From Hyphomicrobiales bacterium (lineage in GTDB: Bacteria; Pseudomonadota; Alphaproteobacteria; Rhizobiales; Rhizobiaceae), in the NCBI GenBank assembly GCA_900468535.1, contig UBTY01000050.1, forward strand, positions 1-64,000: a stretch of 64,000 bases of DNA. The letters run 5' to 3'. Shown in pieces: positions 1 through 8,532 of this stretch. A program made the translations under genes and the position numbers. Position 1 is the first letter of the stretch; every line of letters starts with the position of its first letter. Under the pieces are notes generated by a model, which saw nothing but the letters and a program-made list of their open reading frames with translations, searched no databases and was not told the DNA's origin.

Positions 1-526
1 TGCCAAGCCAGGCAACGCAAGGGTCACCCTTGTACTTGGCGGCAATCGAGGTCAGCACAGGCTCGACGCGCTTCCAGCTGTCTTCGGTGCCGCCGACCAT
101 GATCGACGGACCATGGCGCGCGCCTTCCTCGCCGCCGGACACGCCCATGCCGATGAAGGTCAGCTCGGTGTTCTTCAGCCGGTCGAAGCGGGCGATTGTG
201 TCGCGGAAGTTGGCATTGCCGGCATCGATCATGATGTCGCCCTTCGACAGATAGGGGCGCAGCAGTTCCATCTGCTGATCGACCGGCTCGCCGGCCTTGA
301 TCATGATGATGATCGGGCGCGGCGGGCGGATCGCCTCGACGAACTCCTCGATCGTCTTACAGGGAATGATCTGCTTCTTCAGATCGCCTGCGCTCTCGTA
401 GAACTCATCCGTCTTTTCGGGAGTACGGTTGAAGACCGCGATCTTGTTGCCTTTTTCCGCAATGTTGAGCGCCAGGTTGGAACCCATGACGGCAAGGCCG
501 ATAAGCCCGATTTCTGCCTTTTCCAT
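1..526 (-). CDS. gnd: 6-phosphogluconate dehydrogenase, N-terminal part (cut by window edge)
   Basis: Decarboxylating 6-phosphogluconate dehydrogenase converts 6-phosphogluconate to ribulose 5-phosphate with reduction of NADP. The reverse strand opens at an ATG at 524-526 and reads 175 codons to the window edge without a stop. The N-terminus has the Rossmann motif GLAVMGSNLALNIA near residue 10, and further on the family signature GMGVSGGEEGARHGPSIM at about residues 120-140, which includes the substrate-binding serine-glycine-glycine. The catalytic lysine and C-terminal helical domain lie outside the window. It is the last visible gene of the gluconate/idonate set; gluconokinase upstream makes its substrate, so the neighbourhood fits a gluconate route into the pentose phosphate pathway. 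Confidence 0.93.
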   Translation of the reverse strand, partial: MEKAEIGLIGLAVMGSNLALNIAEKGNKIAVFNRTPEKTDEFYESAGDLKKQIIPCKTIEEFVEAIRPPRPIIIMIKAGEPVDQQMELLRPYLSKGDIMIDAGNANFRDTIARFDRLKNTELTFIGMGVSGGEEGARHGPSIMVGGTEDSWKRVEPVLTSIAAKYKGDPCVAWLG

Positions 527-558
527 AGTGCCTCTGCATTTAAAGGCGTTCGAATTTA

Positions 559-1590
559 TCAGAACGCGAGTTGGACCTTCATCGATTTTGTGCGGTCGCC
601 GGCGGCTTCGAACGCGCGGACGGCATCTTCGATCGGGTAGGTGCCGGTCAAAAGAGGCTTCAGATCGACCCGTCGCTGATTGATGAGATCGACGGCAAGG
701 CCGAATTCCTCATGGAAGCGGAAAGTGCCCTTCATTTCGATTTCCTTGGCGACCACCATGTTTTGCGGGATCGACACGTCTCCGCCGAGCCCCAATTGGA
801 CAAGCGTGGAGCGCGGCCGTAGAACCTCGAGGCCCGAACGGACGGCGCGCTCGTTGCCGGACGCTTCGAACTGAACGTCGAAATATCCCTTGTTGGCGGA
901 ATAGGTCGAGAGTTCCTCCGGATTATTGGCAACGTTAATGACGCGATCGGCGCCGATCTCGAGGGCCTTGCCGAGCACCGTGTCCATCACATCGGTCGCG
1001 ACAACTTCGCGCGCGCCATGCGCACGCGCGGCGATGATGGCAAGCGCCCCGATCGGGCCGCAGCCGGTCACGAGAACGCGCTTCCCGAGAAGCGGTCCGG
1101 CGCGGTTGACTGCATGCAATGTCACCGCGAACGGCTCGGCCATGGCTGCCTCGTTGATAGAGACGCCGTTAGCGACCTTGTGGCACTGCCAGGCTTCCGC
1201 CACCAGACGTTGGCGAAAGGCACCCTGGATGTGCGGCATCGGCATCGCCGAGCCGTAGAACCGCATGTTAAGGCAGTGGTTCTGCTCGCCGCGCAGGCAG
1301 TATTCGCAGGCATTGCAGGGCCGGCTTGGCGACACCGCAACCCGATCGCCGACAGCGAGGTGAGAAACCCCTGTTCCAAGCGCCTTGACCGTCCCGGCCA
1401 CCTCGTGGCCGAGGATCATCGGCTCGCGAACGCGCACAGTGCCAAAGCCACCATGATTGTAGTAATGCAGGTCAGAGCCGCAAATGCCGCCCGCCTCTAT
1501 GGCGATTTCCACCTGGCCGGCTGAAACCGTTTCGACTTCGCGTTCTTCGACCCGCAGATCCTTTGCCGCGTGAATGACGACTGCTTTCAT
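559..1590 (-). CDS. idnD: Zinc-dependent alcohol dehydrogenase, L-idonate 5-dehydrogenase type
   Basis: A 343-residue medium-chain dehydrogenase that most likely oxidises L-idonate to 5-ketogluconate with NAD(P). The catalytic zinc ligands are visible as C37 in CGSD and H62-E63 in GHEVAG. The structural zinc cysteines are C92, C95, C98 and C106. The coenzyme fold follows at GCGPIGALAIIAA. The frame is open far upstream, but the ATG at 1588-1590 starts the canonical MKAVVIHAAKDLRVEE N-terminus. The pairing with idnO and gntK supports idonate/gluconate as substrate. Other polyols (sorbitol, xylitol) cannot be excluded from sequence alone. It lies 10 bases downstream of the hydroxyacid dehydrogenase gene in the same operon. 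Confidence 0.85.
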   Translation of the reverse strand: MKAVVIHAAKDLRVEEREVETVSAGQVEIAIEAGGICGSDLHYYNHGGFGTVRVREPMILGHEVAGTVKALGTGVSHLAVGDRVAVSPSRPCNACEYCLRGEQNHCLNMRFYGSAMPMPHIQGAFRQRLVAEAWQCHKVANGVSINEAAMAEPFAVTLHAVNRAGPLLGKRVLVTGCGPIGALAIIAARAHGAREVVATDVMDTVLGKALEIGADRVINVANNPEELSTYSANKGYFDVQFEASGNERAVRSGLEVLRPRSTLVQLGLGGDVSIPQNMVVAKEIEMKGTFRFHEEFGLAVDLINQRRVDLKPLLTGTYPIEDAVRAFEAAGDRTKSMKVQLAF

Positions 1591-1600
1591 GATGGTTTCC

Positions 1601-2542
1601 TCACACGACGGGGGTCGGCAGAGACTTGCCGGCGAAATGCGCGGCGAGATTGTCGCGCACGAGTTGGCCCATTGCCTTTCTGGTCTCGACCGTGCCCGAC
1701 CCGTGATGCGGCTGCAGGACCGCATTGTCGAGTTCCAGAAACCGCGGATCGATGCCAGGCTCGTTGAGGAAAACATCGAGACCCGCGGCCTTGATAGCGC
1801 GGTTTTGGAGCGCGGCGATGAGCGCGTCTTCATCGACGGTCGAGCCGCGGGACACGTTGATGAGAATGCCTTCCGGACCCAGAGCCTCGAGTACCTTGCC
1901 ATTGATGATGTTTTTCGTTGCATCACCGCCAGGAACGATGACGACGAGAAACTCCGACCATTTCGCCAGAGCAATCAGGTCAGGCTCGTGCGAGAAGGAC
2001 ACCTGCGACTGTGGGTTACGCGAGAAATAGCGGATATCGCAGCCGAATGCGGCGGCGCGCTGGGCGATTGCCTGGCCGATGCGGCCCATCCCGACGACAC
2101 CGATCCGTTTTCCGCTGACGCGCGTCACGAGCGGCATCGCGGTCTTTCCCCACAGTCCGGAACGCACCATGGCATCGCCATGTGGTATCAGCCGCGCGGC
2201 GGACAGAAGAAGGCCGAGAGCCATGTCGGCAACATCTTCCGACAGGACATCGGGCGTATTGGTGACGCGAATGCCGTTCTCGCGAGCATACGGCAGGTTC
2301 ACCGCATCGGTGCCAACACCATAAACGGAAACCACTTCGAGCTTCGGAAGGCTCTGCATCAGTTCGGCGGAGGCGCCGAGTTCCCCACGCGTGGCAATGG
2401 CGCGGATATTGGCGCCGACATCCTTGAGGAAGGCGTCCTGATCTGAAGCCTCGTAAAGCTTGTGAACGACGTACTTGTCGTCAAGGTCGACCATGTCCCA
2501 TTCCGGATAGGGGCCGGCGAGTAGAATTTCGGGCTTGGACAT
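1601..2542 (-). CDS. D-isomer-specific 2-hydroxyacid dehydrogenase (GhrB/2-ketogluconate reductase-like)
   Basis: A 313-residue NAD(P)-dependent 2-hydroxyacid dehydrogenase. The coenzyme loop is VGMGRIGQAIAQ near residue 150. The catalytic triad is seen as the Arg of NVSRGSTVDEDALI, a Glu in the LDVFLNEP segment and the His of LQPHHGSGT. Within a gluconate/idonate operon the likely reaction is reduction of 2-ketogluconate to gluconate, or of glyoxylate or hydroxypyruvate. The family is promiscuous, so the substrate is inferred from context. The start ATG at 2540-2542 follows a good GGAGG ribosome site. Spacing to gntK upstream is 10 bases, which supports one transcript. Confidence 0.85.
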   Translation of the reverse strand: MSKPEILLAGPYPEWDMVDLDDKYVVHKLYEASDQDAFLKDVGANIRAIATRGELGASAELMQSLPKLEVVSVYGVGTDAVNLPYARENGIRVTNTPDVLSEDVADMALGLLLSAARLIPHGDAMVRSGLWGKTAMPLVTRVSGKRIGVVGMGRIGQAIAQRAAAFGCDIRYFSRNPQSQVSFSHEPDLIALAKWSEFLVVIVPGGDATKNIINGKVLEALGPEGILINVSRGSTVDEDALIAALQNRAIKAAGLDVFLNEPGIDPRFLELDNAVLQPHHGSGTVETRKAMGQLVRDNLAAHFAGKSLPTPVV

Positions 2543-2552
2543 GTTTCCTCCG

Positions 2553-3119
2553 TTATTTTCTTGATAGCTGGCTTTGCCGTTTGGACAGCGAGGTCAGGGA
2601 TGCCATCGCGACCGAGACGATGCGTTCGACCGTCTGGTCGATTTCGATGGTGACGACATCCCGCTCTCCCCTTGGCAGTTCAAGGGTTGCGAACTGGCTG
2701 TCGAGCAGCGAAAGCGGCATATAGTGTGCCTTGCGGCCGCTCATCCGGGCCGCAAGCGTTGCCCGATCGCCCTGCAAGAATACGAACGTGATTGGTCGAC
2801 CTGCCCGCAATCGCAACAGGTCGCGATAGGACTTCTTCAAGGCCGAGCAGGAGATCACCGTTCCCTCGATGGCCGCCAAGTCTTCGCCGAGTATCTCCAG
2901 CCAAGGCCACCGGTCATCATCGCTGAGCGCAATGCCCGAGCTCATCTTTTCGACATTGCTTTCGGGATGGCGGCTGTCACCTTCGACGAAGCGATAGCCA
3001 AGTTGCGAAGCCAGCATCTTTCCGACAGATGTCTTGCCACACCCGGAGACGCCCATAACAACGATGGGCCCGAGGCCCGCGTCCCCGTTAGAGGCAGGTT
3101 GTGATGCCGCCATCGACAT
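2553..3119 (-). CDS. gntK: Gluconokinase
   Basis: An ATP-dependent kinase of the GntK family (188 residues, against about 170-180 usual) that phosphorylates D-gluconate to 6-phosphogluconate. The P-loop GVSGCGKTS is at residues 23-31. It is followed by the family features GDSRHPESNVEKMSSGIAL (substrate site), DDDRWPWL, and CSALKKSYRDLLR. The first 20 residues are extra and the true start may be downstream. With the start given here, the gene overlaps the end of idnO by 32 bases, so translation may be coupled. Its product is the substrate of Gnd at the window edge. Confidence 0.92.
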   Translation of the reverse strand: MSMAASQPASNGDAGLGPIVVMGVSGCGKTSVGKMLASQLGYRFVEGDSRHPESNVEKMSSGIALSDDDRWPWLEILGEDLAAIEGTVISCSALKKSYRDLLRLRAGRPITFVFLQGDRATLAARMSGRKAHYMPLSLLDSQFATLELPRGERDVVTIEIDQTVERIVSVAMASLTSLSKRQSQLSRK

Positions 3120-3855
3120 AGAGAGTGTGTCCGTTCACAAATGAGGATGCCCTGCCGGAAAGGAAGACGGCAGCGCCAACGAGCTCGTCGACATTGCCCC
3201 AACGGGCGGCCGGCGTGCGCTTTTCAAGCCAGGCGGAGAACTCGGCATTGTCGACGAGCGCCTGATTGAGCGGTGTCTTGAAATATCCGGGCGCGATCGC
3301 GTTGATCTGAAGCCCGTACTTGGCCCAGTCGGCGCACATACCGCGAGTCAGGTTCTTCACCGCTCCCTTTGTCGCCGTGTAGGGGGCGATTCCCGGACGA
3401 GCAAGTTCGCTCTGCACCGAAGCGATGTTGATAATCTTGCCTTCACCGCGCTTGATCATGTGGCGGGCGACCGCCTGACCGACATAGAACACGCTCGACA
3501 CATTGGTCTTCAGCAACTGCTCCCAACGATCCGCTGGAAAGTCCTCCAGCGGCGTCCGGAATTGCATGCCTGCATTGTTGACGAGAACGTCGACCGGTCC
3601 GATATCGCGCTCGATCTTTCCGACGCCGTCTTCGACGGCCTTGGCGTCGGTGACATCGAAATCGGCTGTGGCAACCAGATGGCCGGCATTGCCGAGATCC
3701 CTGGCCGCAGCAGACAGCTTCTCCGGATCCCGCCCGTTGAGCACAATGCTCGCGCCGTGCTCGGCAAGCCCTATGGCCAGCGCGAGCCCGATGCCCTGAG
3801 AGGATCCCGTTACAAGAACCCTCTTTCCTGAAAGATCAAAGAGCGGATAAGTCAT
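3088..3855 (-). CDS. idnO: Gluconate 5-dehydrogenase (short-chain dehydrogenase)
   Basis: A 255-residue classical short-chain dehydrogenase/reductase. The cofactor motif TGSSQGIG is at residues 16-23, NNAG follows near residue 90, and the catalytic Ser and YTATK lie around residues 145-165. It resembles 5-keto-D-gluconate 5-reductase (IdnO/Gno), which interconverts 5-ketogluconate and gluconate. The order idnO-gntK-hydroxyacid dehydrogenase-idnD on one strand fits conversion of idonate and ketogluconates to 6-phosphogluconate. The ATG at 3853-3855 follows GAGGAACAG. The gene lies 26 bases after the RraA-family gene. Confidence 0.88.
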   Translation of the reverse strand: MTYPLFDLSGKRVLVTGSSQGIGLALAIGLAEHGASIVLNGRDPEKLSAAARDLGNAGHLVATADFDVTDAKAVEDGVGKIERDIGPVDVLVNNAGMQFRTPLEDFPADRWEQLLKTNVSSVFYVGQAVARHMIKRGEGKIINIASVQSELARPGIAPYTATKGAVKNLTRGMCADWAKYGLQINAIAPGYFKTPLNQALVDNAEFSAWLEKRTPAARWGNVDELVGAAVFLSGRASSFVNGHTLYVDGGITTCL

Positions 3856-3881
3856 CGTCTGTTCCTCAGTGCCACGTCGGC

Positions 3882-4556
3882 TCAGGCCTCGACTACCAGG
3901 CCCTTCGCTTTCAGCACAGCTTCGAGATTGGACACCTCTACGACCGATTTTCCGGCCTTGTAGGCGGCGATATAGCCTGCTTCGGCATCCTCGCGTGCCT
4001 GCGACAGCTTTGCAACGTCGCGGACCTCATTCTTCCTGACCACAACCAGACCATCCGCATCACCGACGATGATGTCACCCGGGTTGATGATCTCATCCCC
4101 GATCGTAATCGGCTCGTTGGTTGCGCCGAGCGTCTCCTTCACCGTGCCCTTGATGCAAACGCTCAAGGAGAAGACCGGGAAACCGAGTTCGCGAAGCTGA
4201 ACCGTGTCGCGCACGCCGGTGTCAGTGACCAAGCCGCCGATTCCCTTTGCAAGGCAGGCGTTCGCCAGCACGTCACCGAAGGAACCTGCTTCTTCGTACT
4301 CGCCAGCCGACACCACGATGATGTCGCCAGGCTGAGCATAGTTGATCGCGACCTGAAGCATGATGTTGTCGCGCGGTGCACACTTCACTGTGAATGCCGG
4401 ACCGCAGAGCTTCATGCCATGATCGACGGGCTTGATGCGTGACGAAAGCGCACCCTTGCGGCCCTGCGCCTCGTGGATCGTGGCAGGCGAAAACTTGGCG
4501 ATTGCCGCAATCTCGTCCTTGGACGGACGCTCGATCTTCTGGTTCAGCTTGATCAT
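3882..4556 (-). CDS. RraA family protein (HMG/CHA aldolase-like fold)
   Basis: A 224-residue member of the RraA/demethylmenaquinone-methyltransferase-like family. This family includes RNase E inhibitors and divalent-metal pyruvate aldolases. The segment GSFGDVLANACLAKGIGG followed by VTDTGVRDTVQLRELGFPVF contains the Arg-Asp pair that in the aldolases binds pyruvate and metal. Its position at the head of a sugar-acid operon argues for an enzyme, such as an aldolase or decarboxylase acting on a keto acid, and not for RNA regulation; this is inference. The ATG at 4554-4556 follows AAGGAGG. A longer frame upstream has no convincing start. About 220 bases of non-coding sequence lie between it and the importer operon. 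Confidence 0.75.
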   Translation of the reverse strand: MIKLNQKIERPSKDEIAAIAKFSPATIHEAQGRKGALSSRIKPVDHGMKLCGPAFTVKCAPRDNIMLQVAINYAQPGDIIVVSAGEYEEAGSFGDVLANACLAKGIGGLVTDTGVRDTVQLRELGFPVFSLSVCIKGTVKETLGATNEPITIGDEIINPGDIIVGDADGLVVVRKNEVRDVAKLSQAREDAEAGYIAAYKAGKSVVEVSNLEAVLKAKGLVVEA

Positions 4557-4773
4557 TTTTTCCTCCTTGGCGGGGCAGACGACTTCGATCTGCTTGGTGC
4601 TGTCGAGCGTCTTATCAGTGGGGCAATCCATCGCACAAATATATGTTCTCGATGCCAGCTATAACTTACCTGTATACGAAACCGTGCGCGCTCCAGTTCG
4701 GATGTCCGGTGATACGTTCACCGAAACACAATGAGCCGAGATCGTGAAATCAAGGGCGAAAGGCGGCCAGACC

Positions 4774-5517
4774 CTAGTGCAGGATCTGGCTGAGGAAGAG
4801 CTTGGTGCGCTCGTGCTGCGGATTATCGAAGAACTCGGCTGGCGAGTTCTGCTCGACGATCTGCCCCTGGTCCATGAAGATGACGCGGTTGGCGACCTGA
4901 CGCGCAAAGCCCATTTCGTGGGTGACGCACAGCATCGTCATGCCCTCTTCCGCAAGGCCGACCATCGTATCCAAGACTTCCTTGATCATCTCCGGATCGA
5001 GAGCAGACGTCGGCTCGTCGAACAGCATGATCTTCGGGTTCATGCAAAGCGAGCGGGCGATTGCGACGCGCTGCTGCTGGCCGCCTGAAAGCTGGCCCGG
5101 ATATTTGTTGGCCTGCTCGGGGATCTTGACGCGCTTGAGGAAGTGCATGGCGACTTCCTCCGCCTGCTTCTTCGGCATCTTTCGCACCCAGATCGGCGCC
5201 AGCGTGCAGTTCTCCAGGATCGTCAGGTGCGGGAAGAGGTTGAAGTGCTGGAAGACCATCCCGACTTCGCGGCGGACTTCGTCGATCTTCTTGAGATCGT
5301 TGGTGAGTTCCACGCCGTCGACGATGATGCTGCCCTTCTGGTGTTCTTCCAGCCGGTTGATGCAGCGGATCATCGTCGACTTGCCGGAGCCCGATGGGCC
5401 GGCGATGACGATGCGCTCGCCGCGCATGACCTTGAGGTTGATGTCGCGCAGGACGTGAAAATCGCCGTACCACTTCTGAACATTGACGAGATCAACTGCG
5501 GGGAGCGTGTCTGACAT
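4774..5517 (-). CDS. ABC transporter ATP-binding protein, polar amino acid type (first of two)
   Basis: A 247-residue ATPase of the GlnQ/AapP class for a family-3 importer. Walker A GPSGSGKST is at residues 40-48. The signature LSGGQQQRVAIARSL and Walker B LFDEPTSALDPE follow, then the switch His in CVTHEMGFA. The ATG at 5515-5517 gives the usual length. It is the distal gene of an importer operon that also encodes a second ATPase 22 bases upstream. Either the transporter uses a heterodimer of ATPases or one of them serves another permease pair. Substrate specificity cannot be read from the ATPase. Confidence 0.9.
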   Translation of the reverse strand: MSDTLPAVDLVNVQKWYGDFHVLRDINLKVMRGERIVIAGPSGSGKSTMIRCINRLEEHQKGSIIVDGVELTNDLKKIDEVRREVGMVFQHFNLFPHLTILENCTLAPIWVRKMPKKQAEEVAMHFLKRVKIPEQANKYPGQLSGGQQQRVAIARSLCMNPKIMLFDEPTSALDPEMIKEVLDTMVGLAEEGMTMLCVTHEMGFARQVANRVIFMDQGQIVEQNSPAEFFDNPQHERTKLFLSQILH

Positions 5518-5539
5518 AGGGGTATCCGATATGGCTGGC

Positions 5540-6271
5540 TTAGCGGGTGCGGTTGACGGCCGACAGGAACGAGCGCACTTCGGACGGCGCATCTTCGGAG
5601 AAGAAGGCAGCGGGCTCGCCGTTGAACTTGATCTCGCCCTTCTTCAGGAACCAGATCCGATCCGACACTTCGCGGGCAAAGCCCATCTCATGGGTGACGC
5701 ACATCATCGTCATCCCCTCCTCCGACAGCTTCCGGAGCAGCTTGAGAACTTCGCCGACCATCTCCGGATCAAGCGCGCTCGTCGGCTCGTCGAGAATGAG
5801 GACACCGGGCGTTAGGACGAGCGAGCGCGCAATAGCCACACGCTGCGACTGACCGCCGGAAATATCGGCTGGAAGCGATTTGGCCCTGTCGGCAAGGCCG
5901 ACACGCGTGAGCATGTCCATCGCAGCCGGTGCCGCTTCCTTTCGTGACTGCCCGCGAATTCGCTGCAGAGGCAGCATGACATTTTCGAGCACCGTCAGAT
6001 GCGGGAAAAGGTTGAACTGCTGGAAGACAAAGCCGATACCTGTCCGCAATTTGTTGACGTCGACACCGGCCGCATTGATGTCGGCACCATCGATCGTGAT
6101 CTTGCCTTCCTGGATCGGCTCCAGCCGGTTGACGGTGCGCGCAAGTGTCGACTTGCCCGACCCTGATGGACCGCACAGGACAACCGTGCTGCCCTTCGGC
6201 ACGGTCGCCGAAATCGAGTTCAGGACCCGAACCGCGCCGAACCACTTCGAGACATTGCTGAACTCGATCAT
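5540..6271 (-). CDS. ABC transporter ATP-binding protein, polar amino acid type (second)
   Basis: A 243-residue GlnQ-class ATPase with Walker A GPSGSGKSTLARTVN, signature ISGGQSQRVAIARSLV and Walker B LILDEPTSALDPE. The signature starts with Ile where the neighbouring ATPase has Leu, and the two proteins differ along most of their length, so this is not a recent tandem copy. The ATG at 6269-6271 overlaps the permease stop in an ATGA, so the two are translationally coupled. That coupling makes this the primary ATPase partner of the permeases. Confidence 0.9.
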   Translation of the reverse strand: MIEFSNVSKWFGAVRVLNSISATVPKGSTVVLCGPSGSGKSTLARTVNRLEPIQEGKITIDGADINAAGVDVNKLRTGIGFVFQQFNLFPHLTVLENVMLPLQRIRGQSRKEAAPAAMDMLTRVGLADRAKSLPADISGGQSQRVAIARSLVLTPGVLILDEPTSALDPEMVGEVLKLLRKLSEEGMTMMCVTHEMGFAREVSDRIWFLKKGEIKFNGEPAAFFSEDAPSEVRSFLSAVNRTR

Positions 6272-6978
6272 GCCAAGGCCTCCACGAGGACACGTCCCGT
6301 CCGTCTCTTGGCGATACGGCGTTCGAGCCAGTTCGTCGCCTGGGAGAGGCAGAAGCATAGAATGAAGTAGGTCGCAGCCAGAATGCCGAAGATCTGTAGC
6401 GGCTTGGTCACCTCGTTCGAGTTGACCTGCAACATCACGTAGGAGAGTTCCGATACCGCGATGATCGAGCCGAGCGAGCTTTCCTTGATGATCGTCGTCA
6501 GCTGATTGATGATGCCCGGGATCACGTTGAAGAGGGCCTGCGGCAGCACGACCCTGAAGGTCGTTGGGATGTAGCCCAGTCCCAAGGCCTTGGCGGCCTC
6601 CGCCTGCCCTTTCGGCAGGCCCTTGATGCCGGCCGCCACGATCTCACCGAGATAGGCGGTCTGATAGATCACGATGGCGACGACGAGCGTGACCGTCGCG
6701 TCAATGGGAAAGCCCGTCAGCATCGGCAGTGCGAAATAGGCCCAGAAGATCAGCATCAGCAGCGGTATCGCCCGCACCGAATGAACGAATCCGGCAGCCA
6801 GCTTCTGCAGCCAGACCACATTTCCTGTTCGCGCCAAGGCGACGAGAACGCTGCACGGAAATGTCGCAAAGAGGCTGACAAAAGAAATGATCAGGGTGAG
6901 CGCGAGGCCACCAAGCTTACCGTGCGGATATTCGCCGATAAGCAGCATCAATCCATATTCTCGGAGAATTTCCAACAT
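6268..6978 (-). CDS. ABC transporter permease, His/Glu/Gln/Arg/opine family (second permease)
   Basis: A 236-residue inner-membrane permease with about five hydrophobic segments. Its cytoplasmic EAA loop, GQAEAAKALGLGYIPTTF followed by RVVLPQA, docks the ATPase. It belongs to the HisM/GlnP type that includes rhizobial opine and amino acid systems. The start codon at 6976-6978 overlaps the stop of the preceding permease (TAATG), so it is translationally coupled. A longer upstream extension in this frame is only the antisense of the neighbouring gene. Confidence 0.9.
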   Translation of the reverse strand: MLEILREYGLMLLIGEYPHGKLGGLALTLIISFVSLFATFPCSVLVALARTGNVVWLQKLAAGFVHSVRAIPLLMLIFWAYFALPMLTGFPIDATVTLVVAIVIYQTAYLGEIVAAGIKGLPKGQAEAAKALGLGYIPTTFRVVLPQALFNVIPGIINQLTTIIKESSLGSIIAVSELSYVMLQVNSNEVTKPLQIFGILAATYFILCFCLSQATNWLERRIAKRRTGRVLVEALA

Positions 6979-7676
6979 TACTTGACCCGCAATTGGAAGC
7001 GCTTTTCGAGCAGGGAAGACGCCCACATGATTGCGAAGGAAATCAACATGTAGATGAGCGTGGTGATCCCGTAGGCTTCGAAGATCCGGAATGACTGTTC
7101 CTCGACATAACGCGCTTGATAGGAAAGCTCGGCGACGCCGATTGCAGCGCCAAGGCTCGTCGCCTTGAACAGGATCAGCGTCTGCCCAAGAAGAGCCGGC
7201 AAGGCGAGCCTCCAGGCCTGCGGCAGGATCACCCACCGCATTGCGCCGAGATAAGTCAGCCCGATCGACCTTGCGGCCTCCATCTGCGCCGGGTGTATCG
7301 AACGCAGCCCGCTGCGGAAGTCTTCCGACATATAGGCGGCCTTGTTAAGAGCAAGGGCGACGATCGCGTAGCCCATCTCCGCCCCGATGTCGTTCAGGAA
7401 ATCGTTGATGGAGTCGGGCAGGATAACGGCGAAACCGAAGTACCAAACAAACAGCTGGATCAGGATCGGCACATTGCGATGGTACTCGACAAAGGCAGCG
7501 ACCAGAAAGTTGGTTGGCTTGAATTCGGTCGCCCGGATGACGGTGACGATGATCGCCAGAACCAGTCCGAAGACCCAGGAGACAACGAAGAGTATCATCG
7601 TTGTCTCCAGGCCCTGCAGGATCATGTCTAGATATTGGCCCTGCAGGACCTTGCCGAAGTCGAGTTGGTAACCCAT
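6978..7676 (-). CDS. ABC transporter permease, His/Glu/Gln/Arg/opine family (first permease)
   Basis: A 232-residue integral membrane permease, with hydrophobic segments at about 20-45, 60-85, 95-115, 155-180 and 195-220 and the EAA loop MEAARSIGLTYLGAMRW followed by VILPQA. It forms the channel with the permease encoded just downstream. The ATG is at 7674-7676, 19 bases after the binding-protein gene, so the order is binding protein, permease, permease, ATPase, ATPase. Confidence 0.9.
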   Translation of the reverse strand: MGYQLDFGKVLQGQYLDMILQGLETTMILFVVSWVFGLVLAIIVTVIRATEFKPTNFLVAAFVEYHRNVPILIQLFVWYFGFAVILPDSINDFLNDIGAEMGYAIVALALNKAAYMSEDFRSGLRSIHPAQMEAARSIGLTYLGAMRWVILPQAWRLALPALLGQTLILFKATSLGAAIGVAELSYQARYVEEQSFRIFEAYGITTLIYMLISFAIMWASSLLEKRFQLRVK

Positions 7677-7695
7677 GCAATTAGGCCTTGGTCGA

Positions 7696-8532
7696 TTAGT
7701 TCGTAAACCAGGTTTCCTGGGGCTTGCCGAATTGGAACTTGCGCGTCGACTTCAGGTCAGAATCCTTGCCAAGCCACTTGTCGTAGAGCTTCTGGCCCTC
7801 GCCGGATGTTTCCAGCTGAGCAAGAAAATCGTTGGCGGCCTTCACCAGTTCCGGCGACCCTTTGCGGAACGCAAAGCCTGACGGCATCGAGAGCAGCGGC
7901 TCATCGAGGAAACGGAGTGCCTTGATGCCATCGCCGGCATTTCGTTCCACCGCCTTGCCCTCGGAATAGCGGTAGACGGTCGCCTTCACTTTCCCCTGCT
8001 GAAGAGCCAGGAACGAGGCGGCACTCGTCTCGAATGACAACACGCGCGCATCCGGCAGGCGCTTTTCGGTGAGCGGGATCAGAACCGAGCCTTTCACCAG
8101 GCCAATACGCTGGCCCGACAGATCATCGACCTTCTTGATGTCGGACTGATCGAGAACGACGAAATTGAAATCCTCGGCAATATAGGCGCCGCTGAAATCG
8201 ACCTGCTCGGCGCGTTCCTTGCTGTAGCTCAACAAGGAGGCAAGCACGTCGACACGGCCCTGCACCAGCTCAGCCATGCGGGTCTGCGGCGAGACAGGCA
8301 CCAGTTCGGCGGTCACCCCGATCGACTGGGCAAACTGCCGGCAGATGTCGATCTCATAGCCTGCAGGCTCTCGCGTCTTGGGGTCCTGGAAGCCGAGCGG
8401 TGGCGAATTCGTCAGAACGCCGCAGGTGATCTTGCCGGCCTTCTTCACGTCGTCCAGTTGGCTTGCGGCAACGGAATGGGTCAAAGCCGCCAGTCCGATA
8501 ACGGAAACGGTAAGCAGTTTCTTGAAGCTCAT
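7696..8532 (-). CDS. Family-3 extracellular solute-binding protein
   Basis: A 278-residue periplasmic receptor of the polar amino acid class. A Sec signal peptide covers roughly residues 1-23 (FKKLLTVSVIGLAALTHSVA, then ASQ). The mature part begins with the typical LDDVKKAGKITCGVLTNSPPLGFQDPKTREPAGYEIDI pattern of the family, followed by motifs SYSKERAEQVDFSGAY and LQQGKVKATVYRYSEG. The ligand is unknown: the receptor class is for amino acids and opines, but the operon neighbours handle gluconate and idonate, which leaves sugar acids or amino-sugar acids as options. The ATG follows AGGAGG. The LysR gene is divergent 120 bases away and is the obvious regulator. Confidence 0.9.
   Translation of the reverse strand: MSFKKLLTVSVIGLAALTHSVAASQLDDVKKAGKITCGVLTNSPPLGFQDPKTREPAGYEIDICRQFAQSIGVTAELVPVSPQTRMAELVQGRVDVLASLLSYSKERAEQVDFSGAYIAEDFNFVVLDQSDIKKVDDLSGQRIGLVKGSVLIPLTEKRLPDARVLSFETSAASFLALQQGKVKATVYRYSEGKAVERNAGDGIKALRFLDEPLLSMPSGFAFRKGSPELVKAANDFLAQLETSGEGQKLYDKWLGKDSDLKSTRKFQFGKPQETWFTN

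Noticed and set aside
1591..1974. N-terminal extension of idnD into the next gene
   Set aside because: The extension overlaps the hydroxyacid dehydrogenase coding sequence and the alcohol dehydrogenase fold starts exactly at 1590.
4707..4723. Inverted repeat CGGTGA-N5-TCACCG as terminator of the importer operon
   Set aside because: The stem is only six base pairs and no U run follows on the minus strand, so I do not list it as a terminator.
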